The notes: a model not told the origin generated them from the sequence alone. A DNA stretch of 64,000 bases from Pseudoxanthomonas suwonensis (GCF_000972865.1 NZ_CP011144.1:3593118-3657117); one strand, 5' to 3'; positions 49,357 to 60,613 are shown, counted from the stretch's first letter. Translations and numbers: made by a program.

Positions 49357-49761
49357 TCAGCGGCGGCCCTTCTTGTCCTTGTCCTTGGCCAGGTTCGGGC
49401 CGAACTGGCGGTAGGACTTCTGCGACAGCTCCAGGTCCTGCTCGGGGAAGTAGTCGCCTTCCCAGCGCACCAGGGCGTCGTTCTCGAAGTATAGGGTGAG
49501 CGTCTTCATCTGGGTGTCGCCGTGGCGGTTGGTGCGCTCACTGGCGGCATAGTCCCAGCGCTGCGCGTGGAACGGATCGGCGACCGAGGGCGTGCCCAGC
49601 AGCCCGGCGACCTGCTGCTTGCTCAGGCCGGGCCGGAGCTGGTCCACCGCTTCCTTCTCCATCAGGTTGCCCTGGTAGATCGGCTGCTTGTAGAGCACGC
49701 CGCAACCGGCGACGGCGAGCGAAAGGGGGGCGATCAGCAGCAGGCGGCGGAAGCTGGGCAT
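49357..49761 (-). CDS. bamE: Outer-membrane assembly lipoprotein BamE
   Basis: A 134-aa SmpA/BamE lipoprotein of the BAM complex. The lipobox is LAVAGCGVLYKQPIYQGNL. The family motifs LRPGLSKQQVAGLLGTPSVADPFHAQRWDY and TLYFENDALVRWEGD are clear. It is convergent with ratB and divergent from fur. Confidence 0.95.
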   Translation of the reverse strand: MPSFRRLLLIAPLSLAVAGCGVLYKQPIYQGNLMEKEAVDQLRPGLSKQQVAGLLGTPSVADPFHAQRWDYAASERTNRHGDTQMKTLTLYFENDALVRWEGDYFPEQDLELSQKSYRQFGPNLAKDKDKKGRR

Positions 49762-49878
49762 TGCGGGCACGCGGGACGGAAAGTGGGCCGATGATACACT
49801 CCCGGCGCGCCCTGGCGCCCGTCGCATGGCGGCTGGCGGTAAACCGGCAGTGAACGGAGCGGAGGAACGGAGAAGGCC

Positions 49879-50286
49879 ATGGAATCGAACGATCTGCGCC
49901 GCGTCGGCTTGAAGGTGACCCATCCGCGGATGCGCATCCTCGAGCTGCTGGAGGAGAAGCAGCCGCAGCATCACCTCACCGCCGAGGACATCTACCGCCG
50001 CCTGCTCGACCACGGCGACGAGATCGGCCTGGCCACGGTGTACCGGGTACTGACCCAGTTCGAGGCGGCCGGGCTGGTGATCAAGCACAACTTCGAGGGC
50101 GGCCAGGCGATGTACGAGCTGGACCGCGGCGGCCACCACGACCACATGGTCGACGTGGACACCGGCAAGATCATCGAGTTCGAGAGCCCGGAGATCGAGA
50201 AGCTGCAGCGCGAGATCGCCACCAAGCACGGCTACGAGCTGGAAGAGCACTCGCTGGTGCTGTACGTGCGCAAGAAGCGCCGCTGA
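49879..50286 (+). CDS. fur: Ferric uptake regulator Fur
   Basis: A 135-aa iron-responsive repressor. It begins MESNDLRRVGLKVTHPRMRILELL. The winged helix covers TAEDIYRRLLDHGDEIGLATVYRVL and the metal site GGHHDHMVDVDTGKIIEF. The usual second CxxC of some Fur proteins is absent here. It is divergent from bamE, a common gammaproteobacterial arrangement. Confidence 0.96.
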   Translation: MESNDLRRVGLKVTHPRMRILELLEEKQPQHHLTAEDIYRRLLDHGDEIGLATVYRVLTQFEAAGLVIKHNFEGGQAMYELDRGGHHDHMVDVDTGKIIEFESPEIEKLQREIATKHGYELEEHSLVLYVRKKRR

Positions 50287-50349
50287 ATCCTTCCGGCGGC
50301 CGCTGCGCTGCCGATTGCCCCGGTACTCGCGGGAAGCTCTAGACAATGT

Positions 50350-50436
50350 CGTCGTTCCCGCGAAGGCGGGAACCCAGCGACTTTGGCTTTCAAGGGCTTG
50401 AAGTCACTGGGTTCCCGCCTTCGCGGGAATGACGAG
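50350..50436. repeat. Inverted pair of D repeats (D5/D6) between fur and recN
   Basis: D5 (50350-50384) and D6 (50399-50436) face each other around a 16-bp spacer, forming an imperfect hairpin of about 85 nt. Each carries TTCCCGC-N4-GCGGGAA. The arrangement is that of the D1/D2 pair around the GIY-YIG gene, without the gene. It may act as a two-way terminator. Confidence 0.85.
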
Positions 50437-50451
50437 CAAATTCACCTTTAC

Positions 50452-52200
50452 CTAGCGCGAACGGGCGCCGCTACGCCGCGCCGGCCGGGCCGCCGCATCC
50501 TGCCCGGCATCGCCGTTGTTGGCCGCATCGGCCGCCACCGCCTCGTCCAGCAGCCGCCGCGCGGCGGCATGGGCTTCCGCGCCGACTTCCACACCGCCGA
50601 GCATCCGCGCCAGTTCGCGCTCGCGGCCGGCGTCGTCCAGCAGTTCGACCGCGCTGCGGGTGATGCCTTCCACCGGCGCCTTGCTGACCCGGTAATGGGC
50701 GTGGCCCTGCGCGGCGACCTGCGGCAGGTGGGTCACGCACAGCACCTGGCGGGAGGCGCCCAGGGCGCGCAACTTGCGGCCGACGATTTCCGCCACCGCG
50801 CCGCCGATGCCCGAGTCGACCTCGTCGAAGACCATGGTCGGCACCGCGTCCGAGCCCAGCGCTGCGACCTCGATGGCCAGCGATATCCGCGACAGTTCGC
50901 CGCCGGAGGCGACCTTGCGCAGCGGCCGCGGCGGCTGGCCGGCGTTGGCGGCGACCAGGAACTCCACCCGCTCGGCACCATTGGGGTCGGGGCGGCCGCC
51001 CTCGACCGGTTCCAGTTCGACCAGAAAACGGCCGCCGTCCATGCCCAGTTCGGCGATCAGCGCAGTGGTGGCCGCGGCCAGCGCGCCGCCGGCGGCGCGG
51101 CGGGTGGCGCTGAGCGCGGCGGCGGCGGCCTGCCAGGCCTGGGAGGCGACCGCGATTTCGCCGTCCAGCCGGTCCAGGCGTTCGCCGGCGCCGCGCAGCG
51201 TGGCCAGTTCGGCGGCGACGCGGTCACGGTGCGCGGCCAGCTCGACCGGGGCCAAGCGATGTTTGCGCGCCAGGTCGTGGATCCGGCCCAGGCGCCGCTC
51301 CAGCTCGTCCAGGCGCGCCGGGTCCAGCTCCAGGTCGTCGCGGATGCGGCCGACCAGGGCCAGCGCCTCCTCGATCTGCACGCTGGCGCCTTCCAGGAGT
51401 CCGTCGGCCTCGGCCAGGCGCGGCTCGTGCTCGGCGGCACGGGCCAGGGCGGCGCGGGCCTGCTGCAGCTGGCGGGCCAGCGATGGCGCGTCCTCGCCGC
51501 CGAGGCGGGCGAGGGCGTCGTCGCAGGCGGCGATCAGGCCGGCGGCGTTGGCCTGGCGGCGGTGCGCGGCATCCAGCGCGGCCAGCGCCTCCGGGTCCAG
51601 GTCCTCGCGCTCCAGTTCGGCCAGCTGGTGCTCCAGCCAGCCGATCCGGTCGGAGACATCGCCCTGCGCCTGCAGCCGCTCGCGCTCGGCCAGCAGCGCC
51701 TGCCAGGCGGTGGCGGCGGCGCGCACCGCGGCCCGCTCGGCGTCGTTGCCGGCGTGGCCGTCGAGCAGGGCGAGCTGGCTGGCGCGCGAGAGGAGCGACT
51801 GGTGTTCGTGCTGGCCGTGGATCTCCACCAGCAGGCTGGCCAGTTCGGCGAGCTGGGCCAGGGTCACCGGTCGGCCGTTGATCCAGGCGCGCGAACCGCC
51901 GTCGGCGCGGATCACCCGGCGCAGCTGGCACTGGCCGTCCTCGTCCAGTTCGTTCTCGCGCAGCCAGCCCTGCGCAAAGGAATTGCCGGCCAGGTCGAAG
52001 CCGGCCGCCAGCTCGGCGCGCTCGCTGCCGTGGCGGACCACGCCGCTGTCGGCGCGCAGTCCGGACAGGAAGCCCAGCGCGTCGACCAGCAGCGACTTGC
52101 CGGCGCCGGTCTCGCCCGAGATCACGGTCATGCCCGGACCGAATTCCAGCTCGGTGGCGCGGACGACGGCGAAGTCCTTGAGGGCGAGGTGGGTCAGCAT
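50452..52200 (-). CDS. recN: DNA repair protein RecN
   Basis: A 582-aa SMC-like ATPase acting at double-strand breaks. Walker A is SGETGAGKSLLVDAL near the N-terminus. Two long coiled-coil arms (about 180-340) follow, and the signature and Walker B are VASGGELSRISLAIEV and TMVFDEVDSGIGG. The start at 52200 (MLTHLALKDFAVVRATELEF) is the family start. It is divergent from hrcA. Confidence 0.96.
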   Translation of the reverse strand: MLTHLALKDFAVVRATELEFGPGMTVISGETGAGKSLLVDALGFLSGLRADSGVVRHGSERAELAAGFDLAGNSFAQGWLRENELDEDGQCQLRRVIRADGGSRAWINGRPVTLAQLAELASLLVEIHGQHEHQSLLSRASQLALLDGHAGNDAERAAVRAAATAWQALLAERERLQAQGDVSDRIGWLEHQLAELEREDLDPEALAALDAAHRRQANAAGLIAACDDALARLGGEDAPSLARQLQQARAALARAAEHEPRLAEADGLLEGASVQIEEALALVGRIRDDLELDPARLDELERRLGRIHDLARKHRLAPVELAAHRDRVAAELATLRGAGERLDRLDGEIAVASQAWQAAAAALSATRRAAGGALAAATTALIAELGMDGGRFLVELEPVEGGRPDPNGAERVEFLVAANAGQPPRPLRKVASGGELSRISLAIEVAALGSDAVPTMVFDEVDSGIGGAVAEIVGRKLRALGASRQVLCVTHLPQVAAQGHAHYRVSKAPVEGITRSAVELLDDAGRERELARMLGGVEVGAEAHAAARRLLDEAVAADAANNGDAGQDAAARPARRSGARSR

Positions 52201-52408
52201 GGGCGCATTGTAGGGGGCGGCGGCACACGTGGATGCTGCAGGCCCGTAGTCGCACCCCGCGCGACGGGGTAGGGAAGAGCGAACCCCCGCAACTTCGCCG
52301 TGATGACGGCTCCAAGAAGTGGCCTGTCCGAGGGCAGCACCACCCGCTGCGACACCTTCCCGCAAGCCGGCGCTTGCGGCGCGGCCGGCCGGCCGCTATC
52401 TATTCGAC

Positions 52409-53470
52409 ATGACCGTCCCCGCCACGCCCCTGGATCCCCGCGCCCGCCAGCTGCTGCGCACCCTGATCGGCCGCTACATCCGCGACGGCGAGCCGGTCGG
52501 CTCGCAGACCCTGGCCCGCCACGCCGGGCTGGACGTGAGCCCGGCCACGATCCGCAACATCCTCGCCGACCTGGAGGACAGCGGCCTGCTCAGCTCGCCG
52601 CACACCTCGGCCGGGCGGATACCGACCGCGCAGGGCTACCGGGTGTTCGTCGACAGCCTGCTGCAGGTCAAGTCGCTGGGCGAACGCGAGGTGGCGCGGT
52701 TGCGCGCCGAACTGACCGCCGGCGCCGGCACCCAGGCGCTGCTGGGCAACGCCTCGGAGCTGCTGTCGGCGATGACCCACTTCGTCGGCGTGGTCAGCGC
52801 GCCGCGGCGCGAGCAGTTCGCCTTCCGCCAGATCGACTTCGTGCCGCTGGGCGGGAGGCGGGTGATGGCGATCGTGGTGTTCGCCGACGGCGAGGTGCAG
52901 AACCGGGTGGTCGAGCCGCAGCGCCCGTTCGAGCCGGCCGAGCTGGAGCGGGTGGCCAATTACCTCAACGCCCACTGCGCCGGGCGCCCGCTGGCGCAGA
53001 TCCGCGCGACCCTGCTGCACGAGCTGCGCCAGGCCCGCGACGAGATGGAACTGCTGCTGGCGCAGTCGGTGGAGCTGGCCGAACAGGCGCTGGAGCCGCC
53101 GGGCGACGACATGGTCCTGGCCGGGCAGACCCGGCTGATGGGCCTGCAGGACCTGTCGGACGTGGAGCGGCTGCGCGAGCTGTTCGAGGCCTTCGCCCGC
53201 AAGCGCGAGATCCTGCAGCTGCTCGAGCGCACCCAGCGCGCGCCGGGGGTGCGCATCTTCATCGGCGAGGAGACCGGGCTGGCGCCGCTGGACGGGGTCT
53301 CGCTGGTCACCGCCCCCTACGGCGCCGGTGGCCAGGTGCTGGGCGTGCTCGGGGTGATCGGCCCGACCCGGATGGCCTACGACCGGGTCATTCCCGTGGT
53401 CCAGGCCGCCGCCGACGTCCTCGGCGCGGCGCTGCAGCCGCCTGGGCAGGGTGGTCAGCCCCCGGCCTGA
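52409..53470 (+). CDS. hrcA: Heat-inducible repressor HrcA
   Basis: A 353-aa HrcA with the N-terminal winged helix ([35 protein letters not shown]), a GAF-like core and [14 protein letters not shown]. It normally represses groESL or dnaK genes at CIRCE elements. No CIRCE (TTAGCACTC-N9-GAGTGCTAA) was found near hrcA, grpE or dnaK in this window, so its targets are probably elsewhere. It is the first gene of the hrcA-grpE-dnaK-dnaJ order. Confidence 0.95.
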   Translation: MTVPATPLDPRARQLLRTLIGRYIRDGEPVGSQTLARHAGLDVSPATIRNILADLEDSGLLSSPHTSAGRIPTAQGYRVFVDSLLQVKSLGEREVARLRAELTAGAGTQALLGNASELLSAMTHFVGVVSAPRREQFAFRQIDFVPLGGRRVMAIVVFADGEVQNRVVEPQRPFEPAELERVANYLNAHCAGRPLAQIRATLLHELRQARDEMELLLAQSVELAEQALEPPGDDMVLAGQTRLMGLQDLSDVERLRELFEAFARKREILQLLERTQRAPGVRIFIGEETGLAPLDGVSLVTAPYGAGGQVLGVLGVIGPTRMAYDRVIPVVQAAADVLGAALQPPGQGGQPPA

Positions 53471-53530
53471 TCGTGCCCCGCTCCGGCGTCGCGCCCCGCG
53501 TGTCGTCCCGGGTCCGGGATCGCTCCGCGA

Positions 53531-53558
53531 CTTGAATCGCTCCGCCAGGGCCCCCATT
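53531..53558 (+). promoter_or_regulatory. Sigma-32 promoter of grpE
   Basis: CTTGAA (53531-53536), a 15-bp spacer and CCCCATT (53552-53558) match the heat-shock consensus closely. They lie 45 bp before the grpE start. Confidence 0.75.
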
Positions 53559-53603
53559 GGGGCGGGGATGGGCGGCCGGGAGTGCCGCCACGGAGCCGAT
53601 TGC

Positions 53604-54116
53604 ATGACCCAGAACGACATCCCGACCCCCGACCAGGACGCCGAGGCTACCCTCGAGTCGCAGCTGCGCGACGAGATCGAGGCCCTGCGCGGCGAGATCG
53701 AGCAACTGCGGGCCGACTCCCTGCGCGAGCGCGCCGACCTGGAGAACCAGCGCAAGCGCGTGGCCCGCGACGTCGAGCAGGCCCGCCGGTTCGCCAACGA
53801 GCGCCTGCTCGGCGAGCTGCTGCCGGTGTTCGACAGCCTCGACGCGGGCCTGGCCGCGGCCGGCGACCAGACCGGTCCGCTGAAGGACGGGATGGAACTG
53901 ACCTACCGCCAGCTGCTCAAGGTCGCCGCCGACAACGGCCTGGCCGTGGTCGACCCGGTCGGCCAGCCGTTCAACCCCGAGCACCACCAGGCCATCAGCC
54001 AGGCCGACCCGGCCGGCGCGGCGCCGGGCAGCGTGCTGCAGGTGTTCCAGAAGGGCTACCTGCTCAACGACCGCCTGCTGCGCCCGGCGCTGGTGGTGGT
54101 CGCGCGCCACGACTGA
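53604..54116 (+). CDS. grpE: Nucleotide exchange factor GrpE
   Basis: A 170-aa GrpE, the exchange factor of DnaK. The acidic N-terminus and long coiled-coil ([30 protein letters not shown]) are followed by the beta-domain ([35 protein letters not shown]). The start at 53604 has GGAG upstream and sits below a sigma-32 promoter. Confidence 0.96.
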   Translation: MTQNDIPTPDQDAEATLESQLRDEIEALRGEIEQLRADSLRERADLENQRKRVARDVEQARRFANERLLGELLPVFDSLDAGLAAAGDQTGPLKDGMELTYRQLLKVAADNGLAVVDPVGQPFNPEHHQAISQADPAGAAPGSVLQVFQKGYLLNDRLLRPALVVVARHD

Positions 54117-54143
54117 ACATTTCTCGGCCCGCCTGGACGCCCA

Positions 54144-54171
54144 CTTGAACGGCGCCAGCGGGTCCCTATCT
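54144..54171 (+). promoter_or_regulatory. Sigma-32 promoter of dnaK
   Basis: CTTGAA (54144-54149), a 14-bp spacer and CCCTATCT (54164-54171) lie 56 bp before dnaK. It gives dnaK its own heat-shock promoter beside the one for grpE. Confidence 0.75.
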
Positions 54172-54227
54172 AGCAAGCAAGGCCACCGCGTCACCGGCCA
54201 CATCCATTCCCGAGGGAGCACACATTC

Positions 54228-56153
<1,926 letters not shown>

Positions 56154-56185
56154 GCCGCGCGGGCGCGAAGGCGCCGGCGGTCATG

Positions 56186-56216
56186 CAGCCCGCGCCGTCG
56201 ACGACGGCGCGGGCTG
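56186..56216 (+). terminator. GC-rich hairpin between dnaK and dnaJ
   Basis: CAGCCCGCGCCGTC-GAC-GACGGCGCGGGCTG is a perfect 14-bp stem without a T-tract. It probably reduces dnaJ expression or protects the dnaK mRNA end, not a full stop. Confidence 0.5.
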
Positions 56217-56254
56217 TTCCATGCAGGTGAGCCGATGATGGACTGCGATCCGAG

Positions 56255-57379
56255 ATGAGCAAGCGCGATTACTACGAAGTGTTGGGCGTGGCCCGCAACG
56301 CCAGCGACGAAGACCTGAAGAAGGCCTATCGCCGCTGCGCGATGAAGCACCACCCGGACCGCAACCCGGGCGACCACGCTGCCGAGGCTGCGTTCAAGGA
56401 GTGCAAGGAGGCCTACGAGGTCCTGTCCGACGGCGGCAAGCGGCGCGCCTATGACGCCCATGGCCATGCCGCGTTCGAGCACGGCATGGGCGGGGGCGGC
56501 GGTCCCGGCCCGGACATGGGCGACATCTTCGGCGACATCTTCGGGACCATCTTCGGCGGTGCAGGTGGCGGTCGCGCGGCGCGGCGCGGTGCCGACATCG
56601 GCTATGTGATGGAACTGGACCTGGAAGAGGCGGTCGCCGGGGTCGAGAAGCGCATCGAGATCCCGACTCTGGCCGAGTGCGGCAGTTGCAGGGGCAGCGG
56701 CTCGGAGGACGGCAAGGTCGAGACCTGCAATACCTGCCACGGGCGCGGCCAGGTGCGTTTCCAGCGCGGCATCTTCACCATGCAGCAGGCCTGCCCGGAA
56801 TGCGGCGGCCGCGGCCAGGTGGTGCGCAATCCGTGCAAGGACTGCCACGGCGCCGGCCGGATCGAGGACGAGAAGGTCCTGTCGGTGAAGATTCCCGCCG
56901 GCGTGGACAGCGGCGACCGCATCCGCCTGACCGGCGAGGGCGAGGCCGGCCCGCCCGGCACCCCGCCGGGCGACCTGTACGTGGAAGTGCGGGTGCGCGA
57001 GCACGAGATCTTCCGCCGCGACGGTGACGACTTGCACTGCGACGTGCCGATCCGCATTTCGCAGGCCGCGCTGGGCGATACGGTCAACGTGCCCACGCTC
57101 GACGGCGAGGCGGAGATCCGGATCCCGGCCGAGACCCAGGCCGGGAAGGTGTTCCGCCTGCGCGGCAAGGGCGTCAAGTCGGTGCGCAGCCGCGGTCCCG
57201 GCGACCTGTACTGCCGCGTCGTGGTCGAGACGCCGGTCAACCTCACCGCCGAGCAGCGCGAGTTGCTGGAACGGTTCGAGGCGACCTTCACCGGCGAGGA
57301 GGCCCGCCGGCATTCGCCGCGTTCGGCCACGTTCCTGGACGGGGTCAAGTCGTTCTTCGGGCGGATCACCTCGCCCTGA
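56255..57379 (+). CDS. dnaJ: Chaperone DnaJ (Hsp40)
   Basis: A 374-aa class A J-protein. The J-domain has the HPD motif ([11 protein letters not shown]). A Gly/Phe-like region follows, then a zinc region with four CxxCxGxG-type repeats ([32 protein letters not shown]) and the C-terminal peptide-binding domains. It is the last gene of the heat-shock operon. Confidence 0.98.
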   Translation: MSKRDYYEVLGVARNASDEDLKKAYRRCAMKHHPDRNPGDHAAEAAFKECKEAYEVLSDGGKRRAYDAHGHAAFEHGMGGGGGPGPDMGDIFGDIFGTIFGGAGGGRAARRGADIGYVMELDLEEAVAGVEKRIEIPTLAECGSCRGSGSEDGKVETCNTCHGRGQVRFQRGIFTMQQACPECGGRGQVVRNPCKDCHGAGRIEDEKVLSVKIPAGVDSGDRIRLTGEGEAGPPGTPPGDLYVEVRVREHEIFRRDGDDLHCDVPIRISQAALGDTVNVPTLDGEAEIRIPAETQAGKVFRLRGKGVKSVRSRGPGDLYCRVVVETPVNLTAEQRELLERFEATFTGEEARRHSPRSATFLDGVKSFFGRITSP

Positions 57380-57506
57380 TCGGTTCGCGGCCCGCGCAGT
57401 TGGCGCGGGTCTGCACCGTTCGGCGAGGACGGGCGGAGGCTTTTTTTGGTTCTTGGCCCATTCGAGGGAATGGGCCGCGACGGCAAGAGGCACCCGCAAG
57501 AGCGCC

Positions 57507-57672
57507 TGGAGTGGCCGGCTTCGGGCTGAGCCGCGGCAGTGCGGGTGTGTTGCGGTCGTCTCGACGGCACATCCATGTGCCGACTCGCCGACGCGGCCAT
57601 CCTTGGCCGCTGCCGCAACACACCCGCACTGTCACGTCTTCGGGAACTTTGGGGTCGTGGCTCCGTTCCGGT
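57507..57672 (-). repeat. B-family structured repeat B4, with compensated stem changes
   Basis: Arms are at 57535-57555 and 57613-57633. Relative to B1-B3, positions 6-7 of the left arm change from GC to TG and the paired bases of the right arm change to match, plus one G.T wobble. The right flank is more worn than in B3. The gap 57380-58206 has no gene: B4, A10 and A11, then about 280 bp (57923-58206) with no recognised feature. Confidence 0.85.
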
Positions 57673-57704
57673 GTCCAGAAGCAACCGCCGCCGCCGCGCT
57701 GTTC

Positions 57705-57801
57705 TGTAGGAGCCGCGTTTGCCCGCGACGCGACGCCATCGGCACAGGCGACATCTTCGTGATCCCGACGCCCGTGTCGCCGACTGAAGTCAGCTCCTAC
57801 A
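57705..57801. repeat. A-family repeat A10
   Basis: The left arm is GCGTTTGCCCGC and the right arm GACTGAAGTC. It is joined to A11 by a 24-nt linker. Confidence 0.85.
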
Positions 57802-57825
57802 GGAGAGCAGCCGCGCCGCGGCTGT

Positions 57826-57922
57826 TGTAGGAGCCGGGTTCAGCCGGCGACACGACGACCTCGGCACAGGCGACGCCCTCATGGTTCCGACGCCCGTGTC
57901 GCCAGTAAGCTGCGCTCCTACA
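57826..57922. repeat. A-family repeat A11
   Basis: The left arm is CCGGGTTCAGCCGG and the right arm AGTAAGCTGCGCTCC, a worn relative of the CAGCAAGCTG arm in A2. Confidence 0.85.
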
Positions 57923-58206
57923 GGAAGCTCGGAATCATCGGACGGCGACCCCGGCCGAAGCTGGCGCTCTTGCTCCAAGCGGCCATCAGCGACGGCGGCC
58001 CACCGAAGCCGACGCCTGTGGTCCGTGACAACGTTTGCTGCTGCCCCAGGATCCGTGCGGTCTTCCCTGGAGGTGGGTGAAGAACCTTTTGCCTGGACAT
58101 GCAAACAACCCGACGGAATCAGCCTATTTCCGTTGCACCTGAAACGCTGCGCGCCGGCCGCGGGGCGACGCGCTAGCATGCGTGGCCCGCAGCCTCGGCC
58201 GAGCGA

Positions 58207-59115
58207 ATGAGCGACGCGCTGGAAAGCCATCTGGTCCACGAACGCCGCAACCGGCCGCCGGGCCCGTCGCCGGTGGACCTGGTCTCGGTGCAGTCGCAGC
58301 TGGCCTACGGCTACGCCGGCAACAGCGCCGCGGTGCCGGTGCTGCGCATGCTCGGCGTGCGCGTGGCCGAGGTGCCGACCACGCTGCTCAGCAACACCCC
58401 GTTCTATGCAACGTTGCGCGGCCGCGTGCTGCCGGCCGACTGGCTGGCCGACCTATTGCGCGGGCTGGACGAGCGCGGCGTGACCGAGCGCGTGCCGATG
58501 CTGCTGTCGGGCTACTTCGGCAGCGTCGCCAACGGCGAGGCCTTCGCCGACTGGCTGGAGGCCCACCATCGGGCCGGTACCGCGCCGCGCTACCTGCTCG
58601 ACCCGGTGATCGGCGACACCCACACCGGCGCCTACGTCGAGCGCGGGCTGGAGGCGGTGTTCGCCGACCGGCTGCTGCCGCTGGCGTGGATGGTCGCGCC
58701 CAATGCATTCGAACTGGAGCGGCTCGCCGGCCGGCCCGCGCTGCGCGAGGCCGATGCGCTGGACGCGGCGCGCGCGTTGCTGGCGCGCGGCCCGCAGTGG
58801 GTGCTCGCCCACAGCGTGGCCGGCGAGGGCGACGGACTGGTGACACTGCTGGTCGGCCGTGCCGGCGCCTGGCGGCTGCAGTCGCCGCGCCTGGACCTGG
58901 ACGTGGCCGGCACCGGCGACGTGCTGGCGGCGCTGCTGGCCGCGTTCCTGCTGCGCGGCGAGCCGCCGCACCGCGCGGCCGAGCGCGCGCTGGCCGGCGT
59001 GCATGCGGCGCTGGAGTCCACCCTCGCCAACGGCTGGGAAGAGCTGGACGTGCAGGCCGCGCCGGCGGCGGCGCTGGCCGACGGCCCGCCACGCTTCCCG
59101 GCGGTGGCGTTTTGA
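58207..59115 (+). CDS. pdxY: Pyridoxal kinase, PdxY-like
   Basis: A 302-aa ribokinase-fold kinase of the PdxY/PdxK group, phosphorylating pyridoxal to PLP in the salvage pathway. Seen: SQLAYGYAGNSAAVPVLRMLG, LLSGYFGS, DPVIGDTHTGAYV and the anion-hole motif AGTGDVLAALLAAFLL. The N-terminus is about 20 residues longer than in E. coli PdxY. Its stop overlaps or abuts the tyrA start (59112-59118). Confidence 0.88.
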   Translation: MSDALESHLVHERRNRPPGPSPVDLVSVQSQLAYGYAGNSAAVPVLRMLGVRVAEVPTTLLSNTPFYATLRGRVLPADWLADLLRGLDERGVTERVPMLLSGYFGSVANGEAFADWLEAHHRAGTAPRYLLDPVIGDTHTGAYVERGLEAVFADRLLPLAWMVAPNAFELERLAGRPALREADALDAARALLARGPQWVLAHSVAGEGDGLVTLLVGRAGAWRLQSPRLDLDVAGTGDVLAALLAAFLLRGEPPHRAAERALAGVHAALESTLANGWEELDVQAAPAAALADGPPRFPAVAF

Positions 59116-59117
59116 GC

Positions 59118-60248
59118 GTGCACGCGTCCGCGCCGGCGGCATGGCCGGCGATCGGCCTGGTCGGCAGCGCCGGTGCGTACGGCGTCTGGTTGCGGCGCTT
59201 CTTCGAGCAGCGCATGGGCCTGCGCGTGCTCGGCCACGATCCGGCCGACGCCGCCAGCGACCCGCCCGAGCAGCTGCTGGAGGACGCCGACGTACTGGTG
59301 TTCGCCGCGCCGATCCGGCAGACCCCGGCGCTGATCGCGCAGTACGTGGCGCAGTCGGCCGGACGCGAACGCGGCCGGCTGTGGCTGGACATCACATCGC
59401 TCAAGCAGGCGCCGGTGGCGGCAATGCTGGCCTCGCAGGCCGAGGTGGTCGGCCTGCATCCGATGACCGCGCCGCTGAAGACGCCGACCCTCAAGGGCCG
59501 GGTGGTGGTGGTGTGCGAGGAACGCCTGGACGCCTGGCGGCCATGGCTGCAGCAGCTGCTGGACGCGCTGCAGGGCGAGTACGTGCGCACCACGCCGGCG
59601 CACCACGACCGGGTGATGGCACTGGTGCAGGCGATGGTGCATGCCAGCCACCTGGGCCAGGCGGGCGTGCTGCGCAGCTTCGCCGGCGAACTGGGCGGGC
59701 CAGCGGCGCTGATGCCCTATCGATCGATCGCGTTCGAGATGGACGCGGCAGTGATCGCGCGGATCCTCTCGCTCAACCCCGAGATCTACGAGGACATCCA
59801 GTTCGGCAACCCGCACGCGGCCGAGGTGCTCGACCGCCTGGCCGGCGAGATCGCACGCCTGCGCGCGCTGGTCGGGCGCGGCGACGACGCGGCCCGCGCC
59901 GAGTTCCGCGAGCACTTCCTGCATGGCAACCGCGAGGCCTGGGGCGGGGCGGCGGTCGCCGACGGCAGCTACACCTTCGAGCGGGTCGGCTACCTGCTGG
60001 CCGACCTCACCGAGACCCGGCGCCTGAGCGTGCACCTGCCGGAGGACCGTGCCGGCTCGCTGCGCGCGCTGCTGCACGTGTTCGAGCGCCACGGCATCAG
60101 CCTGTCCTCGATCCATTCCTCGCGCACCCCGGCCGGCGAGGTGCATTTCCGCATCGGCTTCGATTCCGGCGCCGACGTCGATGCGCTGCGCGCCGCCGCC
60201 GGGGAGATCGACCGCAGCGGCCTGGGACGCGTGATCGAACTGCCCTGA
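59118..60248 (+). CDS. tyrA: Prephenate dehydrogenase with ACT domain
   Basis: A 376-aa TyrA making the tyrosine precursor 4-hydroxyphenylpyruvate. The nucleotide-binding start is IGLVGSAGAYGVWLRRFF. The active-site histidine is in VVGLHPMTAPLKTPTLKG, and HHDRVMALVQAMVHASHLG follows. A C-terminal ACT domain (RLSVHLPEDRAGSLRALLHVFERHGISLSSIHSS) suggests feedback control by tyrosine. The start is the GTG at 59118; a TTG at 59112 overlapping the pdxY stop is an alternative. Confidence 0.9.
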   Translation: MHASAPAAWPAIGLVGSAGAYGVWLRRFFEQRMGLRVLGHDPADAASDPPEQLLEDADVLVFAAPIRQTPALIAQYVAQSAGRERGRLWLDITSLKQAPVAAMLASQAEVVGLHPMTAPLKTPTLKGRVVVVCEERLDAWRPWLQQLLDALQGEYVRTTPAHHDRVMALVQAMVHASHLGQAGVLRSFAGELGGPAALMPYRSIAFEMDAAVIARILSLNPEIYEDIQFGNPHAAEVLDRLAGEIARLRALVGRGDDAARAEFREHFLHGNREAWGGAAVADGSYTFERVGYLLADLTETRRLSVHLPEDRAGSLRALLHVFERHGISLSSIHSSRTPAGEVHFRIGFDSGADVDALRAAAGEIDRSGLGRVIELP

Positions 60249-60256
60249 AGCGCCGC

Positions 60257-60448
60257 TCAGTCCGCGGTCAGCACCAGGGTGGCGTCGGCGTTGGTGAAGC
60301 GGTCGTCCTTGCGCTGCAGGCGCTGGCCGTCGGCCAGTTCGTAGCGCAGCGTCGGCTTGCCGTCAGCGTCGGCGCTGGCGTCGTGGAACTCGAGGATGAT
60401 GTAGGCGTTGCCGTCGTTGCCGGTGGCGGGAAACTGGCGGAAGGACAT
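60257..60448 (-). CDS. Small conserved hypothetical protein, 63 aa
   Basis: A 63-aa protein, MSFRQFPATGNDGNAYIILEFHD to LTNADATLVLTAD-like end, rich in Asp and Gly. It has an excellent ribosome site (AGGAGGTTTCC), which argues that it is real. It resembles short beta-rich proteins found in many proteobacteria without known role. It is convergent with tyrA. Confidence 0.7.
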   Translation of the reverse strand: MSFRQFPATGNDGNAYIILEFHDASADADGKPTLRYELADGQRLQRKDDRFTNADATLVLTAD

Positions 60449-60613
60449 GGAAACCTCCTGGGGCGTGGTGCGTCGCGCGGCTTGTGGCCGGTTCCGATTG
60501 TTTCCGCGATGCGGTAAGCAAGTGTTGAATCGGTGTGAAAGTTTGGTAGCCGCGCCGCGGCCACGGCGGCTAGACTCGGCCAGGACGCAGGGAGCGTCGC
60601 AGGGGGAAGCCGG

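Noticed and set aside
52201..53603. CIRCE element for HrcA
   Set aside because: I searched for TTAGCACTC-N9-GAGTGCTAA upstream of hrcA and grpE by eye and found none.
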